Shown here in pieces: positions 16,545-24,639 of a stretch of 64,000 bases of DNA (positions are counted from its first letter, which is position 1; every line of letters starts with the position of its first letter). The notes below the pieces were generated by a model. It ran no database searches. It was not told the origin of the DNA and saw nothing but the letters and a program-made list of their open reading frames with translations. The stretch lies in NCBI RefSeq assembly GCF_003149105.1, contig NZ_QGDS01000011.1, forward strand, positions 1-64,000, written 5' to 3'. Both the position numbers and the translations under genes were made by a program. Origin of the DNA: Faecalicatena contorta (GTDB lineage Bacteria > Bacillota > Clostridia > Lachnospirales > Lachnospiraceae).

Positions 16545-17513
16545 ATGAAAGAAATTATAACAGTAACAGGTCCCATTACATCAGAAGAATTAGGCTTTTG
16601 CCAATGTCATGAACATATTGCATTAAGTAAAGGAAAACCTTATGACATAAATCCGGCCCTGTGTATTGATGATATGTGGAAAAGCCTGGAAGAAATGAAA
16701 CGTTATAAATCTGCCGGGGGAGATTCTTTCATAGAGGCTCAGCCATGCGGCTGCAACCGTATGACTGAAGAGCTTAAAACTCTCTCAAAAAAATCCGGCG
16801 TGCACATTATTGCTTCCACTGGCTTTCATAAGTTCTCCTTTTATCCCGATAAACATTGGATACACTCCATCTCCACACCGGAACTGGAAGAAATATTTGT
16901 CCAGGAAGTGACCAATGGGATGTATACAGATGCCGACCGTACATATCCGACCGTACAATGCGAGTCAAAAGCCGGAATCATTAAGACAGCTTACGATGCC
17001 GAGGAGTTAAGCCCCCGGTATAAGAAACTATTTCTGGCTGCCGCCGGGGCTTCTTTGAGGACCGGGCGGGCCCTTATGATTCACGTGGAGCAGGATACCT
17101 CTCCGGCACTGCTGCTGGATTTCCTTCTCAGCCTGGGAGTAAAACCGGAAAATCTAATATTTTGCCATATGGACAGGGCGTGCAAAGATATTAAAGCCCA
17201 TGAGGATATCTTAAAAAAGGGCTCTTACCTGGAATTTGATACGATTGGGCGCTTCAAGTATCACAGTGACGAACATGAAATACAGCTTATACAATCCCTT
17301 ATCCGGCTGGGATTCCAGGAGCAGCTTTTATATTCCCTGGATACCACAAGGGAAAGGCTCAAGTCTTACAATCCCGATGGGACCGGATTAGATTATATAT
17401 TAACTACATTCAACAATTCCTTAAGACTTTCCGGAATTTCTGAAGATACCATCCATAAGATTTCCGTGGAAAACCCAGCACGTATACTGACCGGAAGTGC
17501 TTTTGGAACTTAG
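16545..17513 (+). CDS. Phosphotriesterase-like amidohydrolase (probable sugar lactonase or esterase)
   Basis: This 322-residue TIM-barrel protein has the full binuclear metal set of the phosphotriesterase family: His22 and His24 in CHEHIAL, the carboxylated-lysine candidate Lys147 in AGIIKTA, His180 in LMIHVEQ, His208 in FCHMDR, and Asp266 in YSLDTTR. Characterised members hydrolyse lactones, phosphoesters or acylated sugars. In an operon with dehydrogenases and a KDPG aldolase, opening a sugar lactone made by oxidation is the most economical role, but this is inference. The gene begins 11 bases after the cupin isomerase stop, with a weak AGGCGGA site. All predicted catalytic residues are present. 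Confidence 0.85.
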   Translation: MKEIITVTGPITSEELGFCQCHEHIALSKGKPYDINPALCIDDMWKSLEEMKRYKSAGGDSFIEAQPCGCNRMTEELKTLSKKSGVHIIASTGFHKFSFYPDKHWIHSISTPELEEIFVQEVTNGMYTDADRTYPTVQCESKAGIIKTAYDAEELSPRYKKLFLAAAGASLRTGRALMIHVEQDTSPALLLDFLLSLGVKPENLIFCHMDRACKDIKAHEDILKKGSYLEFDTIGRFKYHSDEHEIQLIQSLIRLGFQEQLLYSLDTTRERLKSYNPDGTGLDYILTTFNNSLRLSGISEDTIHKISVENPARILTGSAFGT

Positions 17514-17533
17514 AGAAAAGGAGTGAACCGATT

Positions 17534-18166
17534 ATGAGTGAAACAAACTTATTAGCACAAGTTGCAGAAAAGAAGATTGTACCTGTTGTCAAATTAGACC
17601 GTACTTCTGATGCGAAGCCCCTTGGCGAAGCTTTATGTGCAGGAGGCCTTCCTGTGGCCGAGGTGACCTTCCGTACAGATGCAGCCGAGGAATCTATCCG
17701 AATTATGAAAAATGAATTTCCTGAAATGATGGTCGGCGCAGGTACGGTGGTAAATGTAGAACAGGCAAAACGGGCACTGGATGCAGGTGCCTCATTTCTG
17801 GTATCCCCCGGAATCAGCCGCACTGTAGTAGAATTTGCCCTGGACAACAAACTTCCTGTTTTCCCGGGCACCTGCACCCCTTCTGAAGTCATGATTGCAA
17901 TGGAGTATGGACTCTCCCTTGTAAAATTCTTCCCGGCTGAACAATACGGCGGCCTGAATACAATTAAAGCCCTTGCCGCTCCATTTCCGGCTATGAAATT
18001 TATGCCCACAGGCGGAATCAACGCTTCTAATATTCTAAACTACCTGGCTTTTGACAGGATTATTGCCTGCGGCGGAAGCTGGATGGTAAAGGACAGCCTT
18101 ATTAATGCAGGAAACTTTGCAGAAATCACCCGTCTGACCGCGGAAGCAATTGCACTTGTATCGTAA
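17534..18166 (+). CDS. eda: KDPG/KHG aldolase
   Basis: This 210-residue class I aldolase cleaves 2-keto-3-deoxy-6-phosphogluconate (or a related 2-keto-3-deoxy acid) to pyruvate plus an aldehyde. Glu43 and Arg47 in AEVTFRT and the Schiff-base Lys131 in LVKFFPAEQYGG are present, as is the phosphate loop MPTGGINASN near 158. Length and motif spacing fit the family exactly. It lies 20 bases after the hydrolase gene with an AAAGGAG site. The dehydratase that would normally feed it (edd, UxuA or enolase-type) is not in this operon, so either it is encoded elsewhere or the aldolase acts on a different substrate. Confidence 0.93.
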   Translation: MSETNLLAQVAEKKIVPVVKLDRTSDAKPLGEALCAGGLPVAEVTFRTDAAEESIRIMKNEFPEMMVGAGTVVNVEQAKRALDAGASFLVSPGISRTVVEFALDNKLPVFPGTCTPSEVMIAMEYGLSLVKFFPAEQYGGLNTIKALAAPFPAMKFMPTGGINASNILNYLAFDRIIACGGSWMVKDSLINAGNFAEITRLTAEAIALVS

Positions 18167-18210
18167 CTGTTCATGGTTCTGAACAGATACCTTGTATCAA
18201 AGTAAAATAC

Positions 18211-18271
18211 CTCACGGGCAGCCGCCAAATGGATATGCTGGCATATCCGCCTGACCTGCTGCCTTCGTGAG
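18211..18271 (+). other. Nested intercistronic hairpin between eda and the hydroxyacid dehydrogenase gene
   Basis: Outer stem CTCAC/GTGAG with GGGCAGC/GCTGCC (18211-18222 with 18258-18271) encloses a second perfect hairpin at 18231-18238/18241-18248. A smaller hairpin lies at 18186-18198. No U-run follows, so it is more likely an mRNA processing or stability element than a terminator. Confidence 0.55.
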
Positions 18272-18295
18272 AATTAACAGGAGGTATTTATTCTT

Positions 18296-19249
18296 ATGAA
18301 AATATTAGTAACACCAACTTCCTTACAGCCAAATAAGGGCGGTGAGGCATTAAAAGTGCTGCAGGAATTTTCAAATGACCTTGTATTCAATGAATTGGGC
18401 CGACCTTTAACAGAAGACGAGTTAATCCCTCTATTAAAAGACTGCGACGGATATGTGGCAGGCCTGGACTATGTTACAGAAAAAGTCATCAGCTCCTGCC
18501 CGAATCTCAAAGTCATCTCCCGCTACGGTGCAGGATATGACCGGGTTGACATTGCTGCTGCCAAAGCCAATGGAATCCCGGTAACGAACACCCCCGGAGT
18601 AAATGCAGAAGCAGTGGGGGAACTTGCCTTCTCCCTGATTCTGTCTCTGGCCAGAAGGATCCCCTATCTGAATCAATCCACGCGCAGCGGGGAGTGGGTC
18701 CGCTCTACAGGTATGGAGTTAAAAGGAAAAACCATCGGAATCATGGGGCTTGGTGCGATTGGAAAGGTAGTTGCAAGATGCGCCCGAGGATTTGAAATGA
18801 ACATTCTGGCCTACGACCCCTATATAGATAAGACTTACTGTGCTGAGCACAATATTGGAATCCGCACTTTTGATGAAATGATAGAGGAGGCAGATGTAAT
18901 CAGCCTTCATCTGCCGCTTACAGATTCCACCAGACATCTTATCAACAGTGATACCATTGCCCGGATGAAGCCATCCGCAATACTTATCAATACTTCAAGG
19001 GGTGGAATCATTGATGAAGATGCTGCCTGCCATGCATTAAGGGAAACCAGGCTGGGAGGACTTGGCCTCGACGCGTTCGAGATTGAACCGCCCACGGAAT
19101 CCAAACTGTTCGAACTGGACAATGTGGTGGTAACCCCCCACACCGGTGCCCACACAAAAGAGGCCACTGAAAACATGGCTTACGGTTCTATCAAGAACCT
19201 CATTGATGTTTTAAGCGGAAAAGAATGTCCGTTTATTGTCAACAGATAA
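18296..19249 (+). CDS. D-2-hydroxyacid dehydrogenase, phosphoglycerate dehydrogenase-like
   Basis: This 317-residue NAD-dependent dehydrogenase has the Rossmann motif GIMGLGAIGKVVAR near residue 149 and the catalytic triad: Arg in LINTSRGG, Glu in DAFEIEPP, and His in VTPHTGAHT. It lacks the C-terminal ACT domain of full-length SerA. In this operon it probably reduces or oxidises a three- or four-carbon 2-hydroxy/2-keto acid released by the aldolase, for example (hydroxy)pyruvate to (glyc)erate; this is inferred from context. A strong AGGAGG precedes the ATG. It is the last gene before a bidirectional terminator. Confidence 0.88.
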   Translation: MKILVTPTSLQPNKGGEALKVLQEFSNDLVFNELGRPLTEDELIPLLKDCDGYVAGLDYVTEKVISSCPNLKVISRYGAGYDRVDIAAAKANGIPVTNTPGVNAEAVGELAFSLILSLARRIPYLNQSTRSGEWVRSTGMELKGKTIGIMGLGAIGKVVARCARGFEMNILAYDPYIDKTYCAEHNIGIRTFDEMIEEADVISLHLPLTDSTRHLINSDTIARMKPSAILINTSRGGIIDEDAACHALRETRLGGLGLDAFEIEPPTESKLFELDNVVVTPHTGAHTKEATENMAYGSIKNLIDVLSGKECPFIVNR

Positions 19250-19254
19250 CTAAA

Positions 19255-19309
19255 AAGAAGGGCTATTGCTTTCGTAGATTTTTCATCTATCTTTGCAGTA
19301 GCCCTTCTT
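19255..19309. terminator. Bidirectional terminator between convergent genes
   Basis: An 11-bp stem (19255-19265 with 19299-19309), extended inward by further pairs, separates the plus-strand dehydrogenase gene from the minus-strand transporter gene. The minus strand ends in CTTTTTAG; the plus strand has a weaker T-run. Confidence 0.8.
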
Positions 19310-19317
19310 CATACCGT

Positions 19318-20508
19318 TTATTTCTTCGGATCTTTTTGCAGTAATACTAATATAAGTGCAATCACGCAAGTCACGGCAGCCAGCACGAAAGATGCCGTGT
19401 AAACACCGTTTTTGATAAGCTGGTTAGAAATAACCGGGAAGACCAGAGCTGAAGTCCCAAACCCTACCATAACACATCCATAATTAAGCCCTATATGTTT
19501 TGTACCAAAATTATCCGCAGTAATTGCCGGGTAAACACCCGCTGCTCCTCCGAAACCAAAGGCAATTGCAGCGATACATATCAAAAACAGCACACCCTGA
19601 GCAATAATCATTGTCAAAATTGATGCTATCGTAATAAGAATAATCCCACATACCGCCCGCTTACGGCCAATCAAGTCCGAAATCCAGGATGTAAGCAATC
19701 TTCCCGCAGCACTTGCAATTCCTGTAATCATAACCCCCAGAACAGCCAGTTGGCTTGACAGCCCGCGCTCTGCACCAAGGGTAATAAACAGAGGATTCAG
19801 TATGAAATAGGCCGGAAGAATACAAAACAATGATAATGCAATCAAATAAAACTGACCAGTTTTCAACATTTCTGATGTTTTATATTGTCTTTTAGTTGCC
19901 TGTACCTTTGCTGCAACAAAGCCAGGCGGAACATAACCTATAGGAGGATTGTCAATACGTAATGCGCACAGCACACAAAGAACTAAGAAAATGATTCCAT
20001 AAGTTCTAAAAGTAAACGGGACACCCGAATTAGCAAGCATGGAGCTTGTAGTCGGTGCAAAGATTACAAGTGAAAATCCAAAAGCTGCGACCATAAATCC
20101 TGTGGCAAATCCACGCTTGTCAGGAAACCATTTTTGAATAACGGAAACAGTCGCCGTATACACGGTTCCCACGCCAAAGCCGCCTACGACACCATATGTA
20201 ATATAAACAAGCCAGGGACTTTCCTGAGTAACAAATGAGGTGAGAATCATTCCGAGGCTGAGCAGCACACTTCCCGCTACTGTGACAATCTTAGGCCCCA
20301 CCTTATCCTGGGCTTTCCCGCCTATAATAATTCCGAGAACAAATACCGACAGCATAATAGATGATGTTAAAGCTGCCTTGGCCGGATCCCATGCAAGGTA
20401 CTCTGCTACAGGACCTTTAAAAACACTCCACATATAAATAATACCGGCACAAAGCTGAATCAGCATACCGAATACCAACACTCCATATCGATTCTTAACA
20501 GATTTCAT
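19318..20508 (-). CDS. MFS transporter, oxalate/formate antiporter (OFA) family
   Basis: This 396-residue membrane protein has about twelve hydrophobic helices. The N-terminal segment (GAGIIYMWSVFKGPV type: CAGIIYMWSVFKGPVAEYL) and GGFGVGTVYTATVSVIQKWFPDKRGFATGF are hallmarks of the OFA family of monocarboxylate and dicarboxylate carriers. Substrates of most members are unknown; oxalate, formate, lactate and pyruvate are known or suspected. It is convergent with the sugar-acid operon and 91 bases downstream of the NhaC-type gene on the same strand, so it may be a late gene of the T-box operon or have its own promoter. No clear promoter motif was found in the gap. Confidence 0.85.
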   Translation of the reverse strand: MKSVKNRYGVLVFGMLIQLCAGIIYMWSVFKGPVAEYLAWDPAKAALTSSIMLSVFVLGIIIGGKAQDKVGPKIVTVAGSVLLSLGMILTSFVTQESPWLVYITYGVVGGFGVGTVYTATVSVIQKWFPDKRGFATGFMVAAFGFSLVIFAPTTSSMLANSGVPFTFRTYGIIFLVLCVLCALRIDNPPIGYVPPGFVAAKVQATKRQYKTSEMLKTGQFYLIALSLFCILPAYFILNPLFITLGAERGLSSQLAVLGVMITGIASAAGRLLTSWISDLIGRKRAVCGIILITIASILTMIIAQGVLFLICIAAIAFGFGGAAGVYPAITADNFGTKHIGLNYGCVMVGFGTSALVFPVISNQLIKNGVYTASFVLAAVTCVIALILVLLQKDPKK

Positions 20509-20599
20509 ATTCCTTTACCCTCTCTTCCTGTGTATTGTTTTGATTATATACTAGACCCCATACCCCGTAAAGCAGTATTTACAGGCATGCAACAATATA

Positions 20600-22036
20600 T
20601 CAAGGCTTCTTGACAGGTTTTCCTCCCTCACCTTCATACTGGCGTCCCCATCCGGTCATCACGGATATTAAAAGCACCAGAAACAAAATCTTACAATAGA
20701 ACATCCCGGCTCCCACTTCTGTCAGTGAAACAGGTTCAACAAAATCATAACCTTTTGTAAGCAAGGCGCCAATGAACACAAAAACACTTAAAAACGGCAC
20801 GGTTACCACAATTGCATTGGCAAAACCATCAAGCAGATTTGCCCGCCGGTACGGATGTAAGCCTACACGTTTCCCGATCTCATTCTGCACCTTACCAAAG
20901 GTAGTCATTGATGCACTGGTCACGCCGCCGAAAAGCAGAGTTGTAAGAGAAATACCAAACATCATAGCAAGTTCTGCACCGCGGACAGTCCTGCCCCACT
21001 TACTGTTAAGGATACCATTTGTGATTTTCTCAAGTGTACCCGCACCATTGAGTACACCCATAATGCCATAAACTGAAATAACCAGTGTAACTGTGGACAT
21101 CATGCCCTGAATACCATCTGTCAGAAATCCCACAGGCGTGCCGTCTGCAACAGAGATAATATCCTTAAATGTGAGCAGATGAAATCCCAAACCTATGCCC
21201 GTCCCTAAAATGATACCTATAGTAATGGCCTTATAAATATCACGGGTCTTAATTGAAACAGCGAGCATCACCGCTACAGGAATGAGCATAACCAGAGTGG
21301 TTGGATTCATATTGTTTACAAGAATCTCTTCCGCCCCTTCTCCCACGGTTCCGCCCCCGCCAAAAATCCAGAACAGAATGAAAGAAATGGAACCTGCGGC
21401 AATGGAATATTTCAGCCTGCTGGAAACACAGCCCCCAACATCGGCAAGCCCGTCCCGCTTTGTATATTCCTGAGTTCCCGCAGAAATAATCGTAGTGTCC
21501 GATATTGGTGCCAGGTTGTCACCAAAAACCGCTGCACTTACAAGTGCACCTGCCAGGACAGCAGGATTACATCCGAGCAAAACACCTGCAGGGTAGAAAA
21601 TTGGGAAACAGGTAAACATAGTTCCAATAGATGATCCGGTGGCAGTAGAAATAATGCAGACAGTTAAAAATGTAAACGCGGTAAACAGCCCACCATTCAC
21701 GCCCAACAGGTCTGCAAGCCATACAAAGCCTGCTGAAATATTAGTAGATTTGATAAGCTGCGCAAAAATTCCGATAACAAAAAGCAAAACAGCAATCGGC
21801 ACGGCTTCCTTAACCCCTTCATAAACCGAATCCCAAAAGAGGTTGTAGTTCCCTTTCTTTACAAAGACTGCACCAATCATAAGTGCAACAAAGGCCCCCA
21901 TAGCAAGTGCATACATTTCAAATGCCTTAAACACTATAAAATACAGTATGCAGAAAAACAAAAATATAGCTACCGGAATAAACGAAACTCCCCATCCCCC
22001 TCTAAATTCAAGCTTTTTACTCTTATCCATAAACAT
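20600..22036 (-). CDS. NhaC-family transporter (Na+/H+ antiporter or amino acid carrier)
   Basis: This 478-residue membrane protein belongs to the NhaC/PF03553 family. Typical segments are ALVSAAVFGDNLAPISDTTIISA, GSSIGTMFTCFPIFYPAG and the C-terminal RANLLDGFANAIVVTVPFLSVFVF. Family members include Na+/H+ antiporters, malate/lactate antiporters and, in Firmicutes, T-box-controlled amino acid carriers such as the tyrosine-linked YheL group. Here the gene lies in an operon that starts with a T-box leader, so an amino acid (or its product) is an attractive substrate. It follows the aldo/keto reductase gene by 24 bases. Function as antiporter alone would not explain the T-box. Confidence 0.87.
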   Translation of the reverse strand: MFMDKSKKLEFRGGWGVSFIPVAIFLFFCILYFIVFKAFEMYALAMGAFVALMIGAVFVKKGNYNLFWDSVYEGVKEAVPIAVLLFVIGIFAQLIKSTNISAGFVWLADLLGVNGGLFTAFTFLTVCIISTATGSSIGTMFTCFPIFYPAGVLLGCNPAVLAGALVSAAVFGDNLAPISDTTIISAGTQEYTKRDGLADVGGCVSSRLKYSIAAGSISFILFWIFGGGGTVGEGAEEILVNNMNPTTLVMLIPVAVMLAVSIKTRDIYKAITIGIILGTGIGLGFHLLTFKDIISVADGTPVGFLTDGIQGMMSTVTLVISVYGIMGVLNGAGTLEKITNGILNSKWGRTVRGAELAMMFGISLTTLLFGGVTSASMTTFGKVQNEIGKRVGLHPYRRANLLDGFANAIVVTVPFLSVFVFIGALLTKGYDFVEPVSLTEVGAGMFYCKILFLVLLISVMTGWGRQYEGEGGKPVKKP

Positions 22037-22060
22037 CTCCTTTTTGATATTTAATGTATA

Positions 22061-23104
22061 TCATTTCTCATTTAAATTCATCTTCATAATATCTCTGTAT
22101 TTCGAACCAACAGTGCGCTCCAATTCAAAAGGCTCTCCGTCCAAAATTTTATAATTTTCCAGGAAACTCCTGATTTCTTCAATATCAGTATCCTCAAGTT
22201 CAAAGTCAAAGATTTGTGCATTTGATTCCACATGCCGGCTGTTTCTGATTCCGACAATCGCAGCTCCTACCCCTTCCTGACTTAATATATACTTTGCCGC
22301 GATGTGGGCAATTTTTACAGAGTATTTCTTTGCAATTTTATCCAGCAATAGCAGGAATTCCTGATAGCCGTTCCATCCCATTGTATCCTCAAGAACCTGG
22401 AAATATTTCACCTGAGAGCGTGTATCGGGCTGAGGCGGTGTCTGCCCTATCCATTTTTCTGCTAAAAAGCCGCCTGATAAGGTACCATAACATAGCAGAG
22501 GAACACTTTTACTTTTGCAATATTCTAAAAGGCTTTTTTCCGGACGTCTGTCAAAAACTGAATATTGGGTTTGAAAAGATGCTATTTGTATACCGGCATC
22601 AACGATTTCGGCAAAATGCTTTGTATCAAAATTCGTAACAGCAATATTCCGTATTTTTCCCTTCTCTTTTAGTCTCTGCAGATAGCCCGCTGTTTCAAGG
22701 CAGCCGGGTACACTATAGTCCCACCAATGAAACTGCACCAAATCCAGTACATCCCGGTTCAGCCGTTTCAGGCTTCTGTCGATGATTTTCTCTGTGTACT
22801 CTTCATCTACCTCACTCAGCAAATTAATGTCAGGCACATACTTTGTATGAATCTGGATTTTATCCGGCGAGATGCTGCTGCACTTAAGCTCGTTTACAAA
22901 TTTACCAAGAAATTCCTCAACACCTGTATAGATATCCGCACAGTCAAAGGTTGTAAATCCTTTTTCCACAAGCATATGGAAGGCTCTCATGACATCTTTC
23001 ATATCCAGCTCAGTTTTTAAACTATGTCCCTGGGATAGCTGCCAGCACCCGTTGATAACCCGGCTAATCGTATAATCCTTTGCTAATTCAAATCGTTCCA
23101 CCAT
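22061..23104 (-). CDS. Aldo/keto reductase
   Basis: This 347-residue TIM-barrel NADPH-dependent oxidoreductase has the AKR tetrad: Asp and Tyr in FDCADIYTGVE near residues 55-60, Lys in QIHTKYVPD near 88, and His in LVQFHWWDYS near 122. The C-terminal nucleotide-binding part includes GVGAAIVGIRNSRHVESN. The protein resembles the large AKR group with plant-like members that have a short extension. Its ATG overlaps the TIGR04076 stop by one base (TAATG), so both are made together. No substrate can be assigned; co-expression with a T-box leader and a transporter suggests metabolism of an amino-acid-derived aldehyde or ketone. Confidence 0.88.
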   Translation of the reverse strand: MVERFELAKDYTISRVINGCWQLSQGHSLKTELDMKDVMRAFHMLVEKGFTTFDCADIYTGVEEFLGKFVNELKCSSISPDKIQIHTKYVPDINLLSEVDEEYTEKIIDRSLKRLNRDVLDLVQFHWWDYSVPGCLETAGYLQRLKEKGKIRNIAVTNFDTKHFAEIVDAGIQIASFQTQYSVFDRRPEKSLLEYCKSKSVPLLCYGTLSGGFLAEKWIGQTPPQPDTRSQVKYFQVLEDTMGWNGYQEFLLLLDKIAKKYSVKIAHIAAKYILSQEGVGAAIVGIRNSRHVESNAQIFDFELEDTDIEEIRSFLENYKILDGEPFELERTVGSKYRDIMKMNLNEK

Positions 23105-23448
23105 TATTTTTCATCTCCTTTATATATACTTTCTGTTGTGCAGGCGGCGTGGCTGAATTCTCTGGTTCCCGTTCGGGTAATCTTAAATTTAGCGCCGCAA
23201 TTTGGATCTGGGCAGGCAATCACACTGTCAGACAACATCCAGTCATTGGGATGCAGTTGGCGCTGCTTTGCGGGCAGCAGCGGTAAAAGTGCGCTCAATG
23301 CATACATAGAGAATGAATTGTTTTCCGGAAAAACAATATCCTCTCCGGTTACTATAAAATAGTCCCCTTCTTTGTGTCCGCATACCATTGGCTTCTCAGA
23401 AGCAATAACCTCTACCTTTAAATCATAAAGGGTAAACTTATCATCCAT
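23104..23448 (-). CDS. TIGR04076 family protein of unknown function
   Basis: This 114-residue protein has the layout of the TIGR04076 family: VCGHKEGDYFIVTGEDI near residue 22, then YALSALLPLLPAKQR near 49, NDWMLSDSVIACPDPNC near 67 and KFKITRTG near 87. Conserved cysteines and the CPDP motif suggest a metal or thiol role, but no function is established to my knowledge. GGAGG lies seven bases upstream of the ATG. It is the first gene after the T-box leader and is translationally coupled to an aldo/keto reductase. Confidence 0.82.
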   Translation of the reverse strand: MDDKFTLYDLKVEVIASEKPMVCGHKEGDYFIVTGEDIVFPENNSFSMYALSALLPLLPAKQRQLHPNDWMLSDSVIACPDPNCGAKFKITRTGTREFSHAACTTESIYKGDEK

Positions 23449-23503
23449 GATACAACCTCCTTTTCTTCTTCACCGCAGTACAGTGTCCTATTAAAAATAA
23501 AGA

Positions 23504-23560
23504 GTCTGGCAAGCCAGACCTTCGCGCCGAAGCGCGGTCGCTTTAGCGGCCATTTTCCTT
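23504..23560 (-). repeat. Structured dispersed element, copy 3 (short form)
   Basis: A 7-bp hairpin (23504-23510 with 23513-23519) is followed on the minus strand by TCTTTATTTTT, so it reads as a second terminator-like hairpin after the T-box terminator. The upstream part contains GCGCCGAAGCGCGGTC, which matches CGCCGCAGTGCGGTC in copy 2 (33463-33512). Like copy 2 it lies in the 5' leader of a minus-strand operon and is preceded on the plus strand by AAAATAAAGAGT. Confidence 0.45.
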
Positions 23561-23566
23561 TAAAGT

Positions 23567-23860
23567 AAAAAAACACGCACCCTGAATAAAATTCAAGGAC
23601 ACGTGTTAACCTGCGGTACCACCTTGTTTGGTATGACTCATGCATACCCACTCTATAGAGTGCCATTACACCCTTAGCCCTATAACGCCGGCTGTGCGTC
23701 TAAGCTACTCGGCTGCACTTATCAAACATGAATTATTTCATAAGTATGTATTCTTTCACTTCGCCCTCGGAGGCCCACTTGCTGTCGCTGCATCTGTCCG
23801 GCTTACACCATCCCGGATTCGCTGAAGACCGTTTAACAGCCTAACTTCCTCTTCTTCGGT
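23567..23860 (-). promoter_or_regulatory. T-box leader (candidate tryptophan specifier UGG)
   Basis: On the minus strand the T-box core AAGGTGGTACCGCAGG lies at 23610-23625, followed by a long terminator stem (about 23572-23608) and T7 (23567-23573). Stem I is recognisable from GAAGAGGAAGT, CAGCGAA and GGTGTAAGCCGG, the same distal-loop motifs as in glyQS. Pairing GCTGT (23836-23840) with ACAGC (23781-23785), and GAGG with CCTC, leaves a specifier loop AAGTGGG; by analogy with glyQS the codon is UGG at 23775-23777. T-box identity is secure. The amino acid is a moderate-confidence reading. Confidence 0.9.
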
Positions 23861-23867
23861 TTATAAG

Positions 23868-23896
23868 AATATATCATAACCCCTTTTTATTGTCAA
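23868..23896 (-). promoter_or_regulatory. Promoter of the T-box operon
   Basis: TTGACA (23891-23896) and TATATT (23868-23873) on the minus strand are 17 bases apart. The -35 overlaps the stop codon of the YbaN gene at 23893, so the two operons are packed without a gap. Confidence 0.8.
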
Positions 23897-24267
23897 TCTC
23901 TAATAGTCTTTACACCAAAGATAAAATAGATCATATGGCCGACCCAGACAATGGATAAAATGATTCGTCCTACCGGAACCCTGCTCATCATAATAAATCC
24001 CACCGACATCGTTAGTGTAACGACTAACATAATGCGGATTTTGGCTTTCCATGTCATTCCCTTCCCTTTTACATAGCTTTCAAGATTATTCTTATAAAGT
24101 TTGGTGCCAATAAACCAACTATGAAGTCGTTCGGAGCTTTTAGCGAAAGAAAATGCTGCTAATAATAAAAAGGGAAAGGCGGGAAGCAGGGGTACCACCG
24201 CTCCGACTGCACCCAGCCCCACACCTACACATCCAAGTATAATGAATGCTATTTTCTTAAGTCTCAT
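23893..24267 (-). CDS. YbaN/DUF454 family inner membrane protein
   Basis: This 124-residue protein starts MRLKKIAFIILGCVGVGLGAVGAVVPLLP, the glycine-rich first helix typical of DUF454, followed by FPFLLLAAFSFAKSSERLHSWFIGTKLYK, which is the family signature. Three to four membrane helices are predicted. Function is unknown; members are frequently found beside haem or respiratory genes. It is the last gene of the haem operon, 33 bases after the YgbA_NO gene. Confidence 0.85.
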   Translation of the reverse strand: MRLKKIAFIILGCVGVGLGAVGAVVPLLPAFPFLLLAAFSFAKSSERLHSWFIGTKLYKNNLESYVKGKGMTWKAKIRIMLVVTLTMSVGFIMMSRVPVGRIILSIVWVGHMIYFIFGVKTIRD

Positions 24268-24300
24268 TTTATCCTCCAGTCCTAGTACGCATTCTTCGCA

Positions 24301-24639
24301 CTATTCCTCCAATCTTTTTTTCTCTTTTTTTGATTCAATTACATGACGAATAGCTGCTGCCGGGTGATACAAGATCATCCTTGGTCCGGAAAACCTCATG
24401 ACCTTACGGATTTTTTCCCTCATTTCTGGTTTGTAGCAATGCACCTTACAGTTAGCACAAAATGTCTTTGACTCCATAAACGGGCATTTTTCGCTGCGTT
24501 GTCTGGCATAACAAGAAAGTTCTTCACATTCCGGGCAAAGTCCTTTCTTTGTATGGTGCTTTTTTCTGCAGTACAACTCAATCATTTGGGAAACCATCTC
24601 CTTTTCCCGCTCCCTTTTATTTTCTATGTTTCTTGCCAT
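24301..24639 (-). CDS. YgbA_NO family protein (nitrosative-stress associated)
   Basis: This 112-residue cysteine-rich protein matches the nitrous-oxide-stimulated-promoter (YgbA_NO, PF11756) family. Landmarks are MIELYCRKKHH near residue 21, LCPECEELSCYARQRSEKCPF near 34, FCANCKVHCYKPEMREKIRKVMRFSGPRM near 60. The eight or so cysteines in CxxC-like pairs suggest a metal centre. Homologues are NO-induced in enterobacteria. Its ATG overlaps the stop of the upstream ABC gene by one base, so it is co-translated with a haem-operon exporter. Confidence 0.85.
   Translation of the reverse strand: MARNIENKREREKEMVSQMIELYCRKKHHTKKGLCPECEELSCYARQRSEKCPFMESKTFCANCKVHCYKPEMREKIRKVMRFSGPRMILYHPAAAIRHVIESKKEKKRLEE

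Noticed and set aside
23418..23666. An 82-codon minus-strand open frame overlapping the T-box terminator
   Set aside because: It covers the T-box antiterminator and the start of the TIGR04076 gene; RNA structure explains the sequence better.
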